Below are positions 56,476 to 64,000 of a stretch of DNA of 64,000 nt, one piece after another. A program made the translations under genes and the position numbers. Position 1 is the first letter of the stretch; each line of letters begins with the position of its first letter. Location of the stretch: positions 73,277,235 to 73,341,234 of the forward strand of contig OY829326.1 of the NCBI GenBank assembly GCA_963691655.1, read 5' to 3'. Below the pieces are notes generated by a model. It had not been told where the DNA came from. It saw only the letters and a list, made by a program, of their open reading frames with translations, and ran no database searches. Origin of the DNA: Toxonevra muliebris. Taxonomy: Eukaryota; Arthropoda; Insecta; Diptera; Pallopteridae.

Positions 56476-56789
56476 ATTCTTAAGTTAAACCTAACGTAAC
56501 GTTACACTTTAATTCAACTTTTAATGAGTTTATTATAAACTTGAGAATATTTAAATTAAAGTTGAAAATCGTAAACTGTAGTGAACTTATCAGGCTCCTA
56601 CGCCAATCAAAATTAGTTTGATAAGAAATTATTGCACAATAAAGTTGCTTCCACTTTTAAATTATCTGTTAAATGGCTTTGTGGTCTAAATTGGTCTAAG
56701 TGGTCCAACTTCATTTGGGAGTTATTTCATATTTATATTAGTTCTATAGAGGAAGAAAGTGCCACAACGAATCGTCTTCATTCGGGTCC

Positions 56790-57660
56790 ATTTGGGGCCT
56801 ACCTGTTGACTTCACTCTGGTCTAGATTAATAAAACGAGCTTGGACTTCCAACAGTCGTCTACAGGTATTCGCTGGTCTTCCTCTTCTTCGGTTTCGTTG
56901 AGAATTTCAGTTAGTTGCAAACCTGAAAATGTCATTATGATCCAACCCCAAGAAAGTGTTCTTCCTATCTTAAGTGTCACTGGATTGTGTAGTGTTGCAA
57001 ATTCGAATTTCAGATTCTTTAACCCATTAATGCGTGGGTGAAACTTGAAAAGGCAAAAGAATCAAACTCTGTGGAATCTTTAACTTTATATTAAATAAGA
57101 AAATAAAATACTTTTCAAGTTTTGGAAAAATTGTTTTACTAGTTTTTTTAATTAAGAGCTGATGCTAAACCAAACTAAATACCTCTAGCAACACAATCCA
57201 GTGGCATCTATACAAATATCAAGCTCTTAAATTATAGGAAACAATAGATTTGCCTCTGCGACATTGCAAAAAAAAAAGGTTTTTAACAAAATTTTAACTT
57301 TGGAGGGCAACATCATCAGGAAAAATTTATTTTGGAGAGAACAGCATATATCGGAATTTTCTAGGATAATACATGAATAAAATAAGACCATTTTTGTTGA
57401 TGAATTAGTTTTCGTGTGGTTTTAATCGAGTTCTTTTATTGCGCCCTTTAAAAATGACCCCACGCATTAATGGGTTAAGGCAAAAATATTCATAGTGTTT
57501 TGTGTAGACACCAATTTGAAAAATCGTGAAAGATCTGCATGTCCAGCTTCGTTTTATATTTCGCAACCATAAAGCAATGTTAATTTGGCATTGAAGTTGA
57601 AGATTCTTAGTTTCAAGTGCTGTGAGTTGAATGACAGACTAGTTAAAAAGAAAGTTTTTA
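56790..57660 (-). pseudogene. Non-LTR reverse transcriptase C-terminal relic, split by a MITE
   Basis: On the minus strand LKLRIFNFNAKLTLLYGCEI (about 57615-57560) matches the LKLRIFN.NVK.VLLYGCETW segment that follows the RT core in RTE/CR1-like elements. After the MITE at 57019-57478 the relic resumes, and NRRRGRPANTCRRLLEVQAR (about 56890-56830) matches the GKR.RGRP.NTWRR tail. Stops and shifts are numerous. It is unrelated to the RNase H-bearing family elsewhere in the window. The MITE insertion splits what was one reading region, which confirms both the MITE ends and the relic. Confidence 0.6.
57019..57478. mobile_element. piggyBac-type MITE, about 460 bp with TTAA ends
   Basis: TTAACCCATTAATGCGTGGG at 57019 and its inverted counterpart CCCACGCATTAATGGGTTAA ending at 57478 form near-perfect terminal repeats. 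TTAA (57019-57022, 57475-57478) is the target duplication and CCC...GGG are the element ends. The interior is AT-rich with no transposase frame. Confidence 0.75.
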
Positions 57661-57918
57661 CTCAGATTAGGATGAAAGTATCAATTTAGAGTTTTTACAA
57701 TTTATTAGTTACACTTTCGTCTACATACGAAAATTCGTTTTTAAAAAAATATTATAAATTCCCCCGGATACCGAAAAGAGTATGTCCAGATACACGCCGT
57801 AGACTGAGTCATGTGAAAAGAAAAAGCGTATGTTTAACCTTAAAATCTACACATTTTGAAATATTAAACAATGCAAAAAATAAATAAATTTTTTTCGACC
57901 CAAAGTTATGCATTTCCT

Positions 57919-58448
57919 TTAACTCTTTCATATCCAATGTTGCGTATATGCAACATTCACTTTTATGTGGCATAAACAAAATGTTTAACAGAAATTACTA
58001 TTACCGCTATTTGTATTCGGTTTGTTAGGTATTCTTCACGATTGCTAATTGTCGAATATTTGAAATTTCTCGCTTAAGTAATTTTTTTTTTAATGTTTTG
58101 TCTTTGAAGTCCAGCAAAAAACCTAAGTACAAAAATTTTTAGTAAAATGTTTTGCACTATTTTTTAAAAATAATGCATTAAATTATTACTAACAGGAAAT
58201 TTTTTTATCAGATATGTTTATAAAAGATAACAGAGAATATGAAAATCGAAAATTTGGAGAAAAAGAGTTATCCAGTGGTTGTCTACAGCTTCATAGCTAT
58301 GTTTTTTTTTAACCTTTAATAAAGGACAAACAAATCTATATAGAAGCAAGAAATTTGGTGTCATAATTGTGGAAGACCTAAGTAACCATAATTTCAAAAC
58401 AAAAGGTTTCTCTCAAACCCCACTATAATTCGGGCGTCAAAGGGTTAA
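57919..58448. mobile_element. Probable TTAA-flanked MITE, about 530 bp
   Basis: The left end TTAACTCTTTCATATCC (57919) and right end GGGCGTCAAAGGGTTAA (to 58448) are imperfect inverted repeats (TTAACYCTTTSA...). TTAA occurs at both edges. The left terminal base C-T-C departs from the expected CCC. No coding frame. It lies 441 bp from the preceding TTAA element. Confidence 0.5.
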
Positions 58449-58449
58449 C

Positions 58450-61400
58450 CATTTCAGAGGCCACAATTTGTGCAGATAGAATCTAAGAAAAGTTTAACGC
58501 TTTCGCTTTTTCTTTAAACAAACCCAAGCTGATTTTGTTTGAAGAATTGATGAGTAATTCCAATCGATTAACTTAATTTTTTATTTGGGATTGAAAGGGT
58601 TACTACATCTATGTATGTATGTCTTTATTCTTTTCGTTTGTTATCAAAATAACGCTACTTAAGACCCCACATCTTCCATCTCCATGCCATCAATTTTATG
58701 TTTGCTTGAGTAGTCGGTGTTGCGCATTACTTTGGTCTTGAAGCTGTTGACCCTAACAAGATTTTCCTTTGATCTAATAACGGTCAAAATCTGCTCGAAA
58801 AAAACTTACACACTTATGTACAAAAGATTTGGTTCGTATCTGCTCTGATTTCATAAGTCAAATAAGCAATTTTGTTTTTTTCATTCTAAATAGAAAATTC
58901 TAAACAAAGCAAACATTTGTTTTGCTAAGATTTTGTGGTATCAAAATGACACCCTTTATGCTAATGGAACCAAATTTTTGGAGTGAGATTCAGTGGATCA
59001 GCATTGTGACCTATTATATAAACGATGAGTTGAGTAAAATACTCATTTTCACTGCCCTGTAATGGGCAAACATCAAGTATGGGTTAACTGTCATATCTTT
59101 GCAAAAAGCTCGAGCCAACTTCATTCAAAAAAGCAGTAGACAAACAAATATAAAACTAGGCCTCCAAATGTCATTATAGAGACGTTATAAATAAATAAAA
59201 AAAATCCTCCACGTCTACATACAATGGCTACTGTTTTTCGCATGTTATCGCAAGAATAACAACAACAATCATGGTAATATACATATGTTTTTTATAAAAG
59301 ATAATCGTTATGCGACTACTTGACACTCACTTACTCGCTTATACCCATTCACCCATTCGAATTTTGTGCTTACATACATATAGACAGAGTCGTACAACTC
59401 ACATTGAAATGAAATGAAATGAAATGAAAAAAGAAGTTGAATGACATTTCATGTGTTTTTCCTTGTATATTTTTATTAATTTGCAAAATCACACAAAAAT
59501 ATATGCAAATATTATAAATACATACAAACAAGTACACAAGCTTCCTTGATCGATACTTATTTACAGTTGTTGCTAGTTGTAGATATTAACTAAATAAATA
59601 ATAAAATTCAAACATTTGTTTAGCATAACACCAAGTCAAGTCAAATCAAGTCGAGCCAAGCCAAGTCAAGTCATTACCATCAGTAACATCGTTGTCTAGG
59701 CTAATAATAAAATATGAAAAATCTTTATTTTATTGCTTAAATATTTATAAATATTTTACTGAATATGGTAATAATAATTTTTAATAGTAGGTACCTAATA
59801 ATAATAACAAATTTAAATCTCTCGCCTATACAATGTACGCATGTATTGGGGTTTCAGCAGCAGGCTATCTTCAACTATCATCATCATCATCGCTATCACC
59901 ATTAGTACACATTAAAGAATTTTTTTTTTTTGTATTTTTTTCTGGTATGAGGTTTTATAGTTTTTATTATGTTTTTCAATTTACGCACCTCATGTTACCG
60001 TGAACTCGGTCACATTGAAGGTCGCTGATACAAAAAAGTAAATAATCAAACAAATATAGCAAAAATTTATAGACAATTTTTTTTTTTTTTGCCACTTAGC
60101 TATACATATTTACATACATACATTCATGCGTAGATATATATGTAGATATAAGTACCATATGGTTTTCTACAATACTTATACTATAAGACCAAAAGGCTCT
60201 AGTGATTATTTATTTTTCATGGTTCCTTATGTATACCATTGAAAGATACTAGAATTATTAAAATATTTGGCAGGCAGGCTAGTTGAAAGTGAATAAATAA
60301 ATTACGAAGCTTAGTATGATTTCAAATTTAATGAAAAGTTAGTACTAAAGTTAGGGAATAGGGGTGCGGAATACAGCAGAAAAGGAAGAGTTTCAAATAG
60401 AGCAACCAATGCTATAGTGCCCAACCGAACATTCGAATTCGGCCATATTAAGTAAAGAATCACACTTTCGAGTTCGGTTCGGTCCAAAAAAATGGAGCGT
60501 ATGGTCGAATCAAATAGATCAACTAGAATTTAAATAGAGTTGAAAGGTTTTAAGAATTTATTTTAGAAACAATCTTTGAAGAAAAAAACCGAACCTAAAA
60601 TATTTCGAGTTTCAACTGTTCTAGGGGGAGGAGGGGGGACCATAGTTCCAACAGGCCTAACAGGCCTCCTCTTGACTCTGCGAAATTGAATTTGGATTGC
60701 AATTTCATGCTTATTCCAAAAACGTTTGCGTAAGAATTTTGACTTTTGGAGATTCGTCATTGAAGAAGTGGTATCATATAAAAAGAAGTCATTTTATATT
60801 TTACAGGTTTTTTGTTTTGTTTTTAATGCGAGTATCGAACCTAAAATAGTAGCCTCTGGTGGATCCAAGGGAAGGTTTTTTCAGAAAATTTTGTCCTAAT
60901 CCCTTTCAACTATTACTATTCCTATTATGGAACTATATATTGATCTGTAAAAAAGAATTTACAAAGCATTAAGGGATTCGGTTGCTAGCCAGTACCTTCA
61001 CTTCATTCCTTCATTTTCCTGTTTGTTCTATATTCTTTAAAAACTGTGTTTCCTTCTGATTTTTGGGTATCCCTGCTTTCTAGAACCTTGTTAGTTCTAA
61101 AGAGCGCTTGGTGACAAATCTCTATTCTCGATAAATATTTCAGCCGTTAGGACTAGTGATTATTCGATACAAGTAAATACGAGTAAACTTGATACTTTTC
61201 ATTCGATTCAAGTACTTTTTTTACTCGATACCAAACATTTTCATACCATAATATTCGCGCTTCAGAATTATTCGTACTCATATTGAAATATTGAAAATGG
61301 TCTGCAACATTCCAGTGTTGAAGGTCTAGAAGATATTGCCGCCCATGTATGTAGAATATTCCTAATGTTTTGAAACCTTTTCATTACAATAAAATATTTT

Positions 61401-62003
61401 TGAAAAGCTAATATCTGTTGATTGGTTTTCCTGCTATTATAAATTTTCTAGCAATTTATATCTAAATATAATAAATATCATATAAGTTAAAAAAAAATTT
61501 TTTTGAAGTGAAACTTCTATAGCGAGGGTAAATCGAAAATTTTGCAAAGGAAATCGCGTGTTTGTTGCACTCATATGAAACTAATAAGAAACGAAGCTAT
61601 GCTATTGTTAGTGTTTAGCGAACGAAGTCATATGGGGATTGGCTACATACAATCATGCAGAGAGTCGACTTCGCGATGTTTTATCTCATGTGCTTTAGAG
61701 AGAGTGCTTGATTCCATATAATTGCTTTTTTCTCAAGTGTTATATTCATATACTACGTCGTGTTTGTGCCGATAAGTGTACATAGAGAATATCAACAGGA
61801 AAAAAGCTCCAGAAAATAGAAAAAAGAAGAGTCAAAAAGTTCAACAAGAATGCTCACGTGAAATATCGCGTTTTTTGTTGCACTCATACGAAACCAGTAA
61901 GAAACGAAGTTATGCAGGTCAGACGATTTCATACGGCAAATTTAAATTTTCGAGAGATTTTTATAAAGTTTATATTCGCGAAAAATGCAAAATAAAATTT
62001 ATA
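58450..62003. other. Gene-free stretch with simple repeats
   Basis: (TGAAA)n at 59404-59430, (CAAGT)n variants at 59631-59673, CATCATCATCATCG (59878-59892), T-runs near 59920-59932 and 60078-60091, and a G-rich GGGGGAGGAGGGGGG patch at 60624-60639. No gene or large repeat recognised. Confidence 0.45.
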
Positions 62004-62011
62004 ATCTGTAG

Positions 62012-63401
62012 CAAGGCCGTATTTAGGGGGGGAGGGGGGCAGGTTTTGAGGGTTTTGACCACCCCGCCCCCGAAATGTGGAAACTTTATTCTAATTTTTT
62101 AGATTAATTGCCAATGGATGGAAAAAAGTCAAAATAAAATATATTTAACGATATTTTTTACTTCCATCGGTTTTTTATCTAAAAAGTTAAATATAAAAAA
62201 TAAATTTGAAATCTTAGTTACACTAAGCGATCAAATCCGATTTGTTTTCTTCGACATGAGTTTTGGCTACGGATTCAAAAAGAAAAGGTGATACTGAGCA
62301 CTCCTGCATTCATAGTTTTTCTAGGTCAGTAACTGTTTTTGATTTAAGGTTTCGTCCTGAATCAGTTTGAAAAGATTAAAAATTAATAAAAATAGAAAAA
62401 ATTATCGGATCCTTGTAAAATAAGACTTGCTTGAACTCTGTATAATTCGGAGGTGAATTATATTAGAATTATATTTTTTGGAAATGAAAAACACGGTGGA
62501 AATTCGGTTTTAAAAGTAATTTATAAAGTTTATTGAAAGGGAAATTGAAATTCGAAATTATACAAAAATAGAAAATTAGGGAAGATAGCGACCGGCACTT
62601 GAGAGATATTCATAAGAATAAGAAAAAAGAAAAGAACATAATAGAGCGGTGAAAATAGAGTAAGGAGAGAAAAAGGAAGAAATAGAAATAGAAAAAAGGA
62701 GTATTGGGAAAGGGCCCAAACATAGAAAGGAATAGAATAGAAAATAGTAGATGGCTTAGACAAACCCCATTTTTTTCCTAAAACGTTACGTGATGGGAAG
62801 TTTTTGACCTCAGATTAGTGTTCAACGTGAAAAATTCTTTCGCAAAAACTCCATCTTATTAGCAAAACCCATCTTAAAATTAATTTTATAACGCTTTATT
62901 GCTCAGAGCACAACGACTAGAAAGATCTCTTTCAATGCTGTGACTTCACGAATTTAGGGAATATAAGCCAACCTCATCCGGGATCCTTATCATTGATAAT
63001 GGCTAAAATTCGCAATGATGATCATTTGAAAAAAATGAGCCTCCACCATTATTTTTGGTAATTTTTTTGAGGTTGGGTACATCATCAGAAGTGGGAAGTC
63101 AATGAGTTAATGAAATTATGTCCCTCACGATAAAAAAATGCACTGGAATGCACATTGAATAATATTTATTTGAAAAAATTTAATTTGATTATTCTGGGAA
63201 TTTTTTTCACTTTTGGCCATTTTTTTGAGGTTAAGATTAAAAAAAATCGGAAAATTTTTCCTAAAATTTTAATTTTATAGAGTCCATCAAATGTATCATT
63301 GATTTAATTTATTGTATTTAAAAATCAGTTTGATAAAAATTATTTATGAATATTTTCTTCGAATGAAAACCCCCCGAAAAAAATTTCTGGTTACGGCCCT
63401 G
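62012..63401 (+). mobile_element. Non-autonomous hAT-type element, copy B (1390 bp)
   Basis: Ends CAAGGCCGTATTTAGGGGGG and TTCTGGTTACGGCCCTG. The exact 8-bp duplication ATCTGTAG is at 62004-62011 and 63402-63409. Terminal and sub-terminal sequence is shared with copy A (4756-5690). Copy B differs in the middle (about 62372-62765), where an A/G-rich stretch replaces sequence of copy A, and it has about 400 extra bp near the 3' side (63080-63355). No transposase motif. Confidence 0.8.
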
Positions 63402-63409
63402 ATCTGTAG

Positions 63410-64000
63410 TATTCAACAACTTTTCAAATATTTATTTTTATGTCACCATTTTCTTTCTCATAAGCGACATATTCAGAAATACCAGAAAATTATCAAATTT
63501 AGAGTATGCTACTGACTACTCTGACACTTAAGATGGCTAGAAAAAGAAGAAACTGACTGTATTTCTGAATTTTTGAAAAATGGGCACAACGTTCTCTTAA
63601 GAAATTTTCTTTATTTTGGTAAATAATTGTTGAATAGTTAATAATTTGTTATGATGCGTTACGACCAGGGGGGGGCGGGCGTTACGTAATATGTGAACGA
63701 CCCCTTACAGTTTGCTCAAAAATAGCCGATCTTCATACCCCCCAAAAAAATATAACTGAAAAATTTTCTTGTGTCAACTTCACCAGAATTCGTTTTCAGA
63801 GCCTTGTTTTTTGGAGAAAGTTTATGTTATTGGGGTGTTAGTTTTGTAAACCACCAAACTCTTTTGACTGCCTCAGTTTTGATCTTTGTTCTTTTTTTCA
63901 GTTTTGGCACTTTGAGAAATTCCGTGAATTGTTGAATTTTTTTACGGACCAAAAACAGTCATACATTTTTACATTTTACTCATCCTGTTTGTACTTTTCG
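63410..64000. other. Gene-free right edge with a possible element terminus
   Basis: At 63656-63708, GTTACGACCAGGGGGGGGCG and GGCGTTACGTAATATGTGAA then CGACCCCTTA resemble a short palindromic terminus common in insect MITEs. The partner, if any, would be beyond the window. Nothing else recognised. Confidence 0.3.

Noticed and set aside
60624..60639. G-rich run as a G-quadruplex
   Set aside because: Only two long G runs plus a short one; not a convincing four-tract motif.
1..64000. CRISPR arrays, operons, bacterial promoters, rRNA or tRNA genes
   Set aside because: The sequence is eukaryotic; no regular repeat-spacer array, no rRNA core motifs and no complete tRNA cloverleaf (only SINE-embedded A/B boxes and primer-site matches) were seen.

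Overview
The window is AT-rich eukaryotic DNA, most likely from a higher (brachyceran) fly. Evidence: mariner elements, RNase H-bearing non-LTR retrotransposons of insect type, a tRNA-derived SINE, fly-style microsatellites (CAACAA, TATGTA, GAGA, CA) and TACTAAT-type intronic branch points. No intact host protein-coding exon, rRNA or tRNA gene was found. The coding-like stretches are mobile-element relics, apart from one unidentified fragment near 54.3 kb. It reads as the interior of a very large intron or intergenic region.

Layout. 0-8.4 kb: N-terminus of a transposase (minus) running off the left edge, a 0.7 kb fold-back, an RNase H relic, then a tandem array that received a hAT MITE (4756-5690, 8-bp target duplication) and 11 bp further on a 5'-truncated non-LTR element (5710-6948, 14-bp duplication), followed by a broken full-length mariner (7098-8412). 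8.4-17.8 kb: mostly unassigned, with a small inverted-repeat element, a recursive-splice-like site at 12023/12024, a non-LTR copy (13783-14943) and a possible LTR with tRNA-Lys primer site. 18-25 kb: a MITE, two degenerate arrays with a 20-bp period, a tRNA-derived SINE between them and an RT tail. 25-31 kb: microsatellites and two RNase H relics. 31.3-33.3 kb: a non-LTR insertion itself split by a long fold-back. 34-37.5 kb: E-box and GATC-motif clusters. 38-41.3 kb: a candidate piggyBac-like MITE and a fold-back enclosing a long hairpin. 43-50 kb: piggyBac-type MITE, CAGACCAAAA-type arrays, SINE body. 52-58.5 kb: a MITE with 9-bp duplication, an internally deleted mariner, a paralogous second recursive-splice-like site (56257/56258), and an RT relic split by a TTAA-flanked MITE. 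62-63.4 kb: a second, larger copy of the hAT MITE.

The most unusual signal is the pair of related plus-strand segments (about 11935-12275 and 56165-56475). Each has a TACTAAT branch point, a pyrimidine tract, CAG immediately followed by GTAAGT, and a second GTAAGG donor about 93 bp on. This is the layout of a recursive-splicing ratchet point with a small exon, and it suggests the window lies in a giant plus-strand intron. The rest is a layered record of transposition in which insertion order can be read from nested target duplications. All calls are by eye; no similarity search was run.
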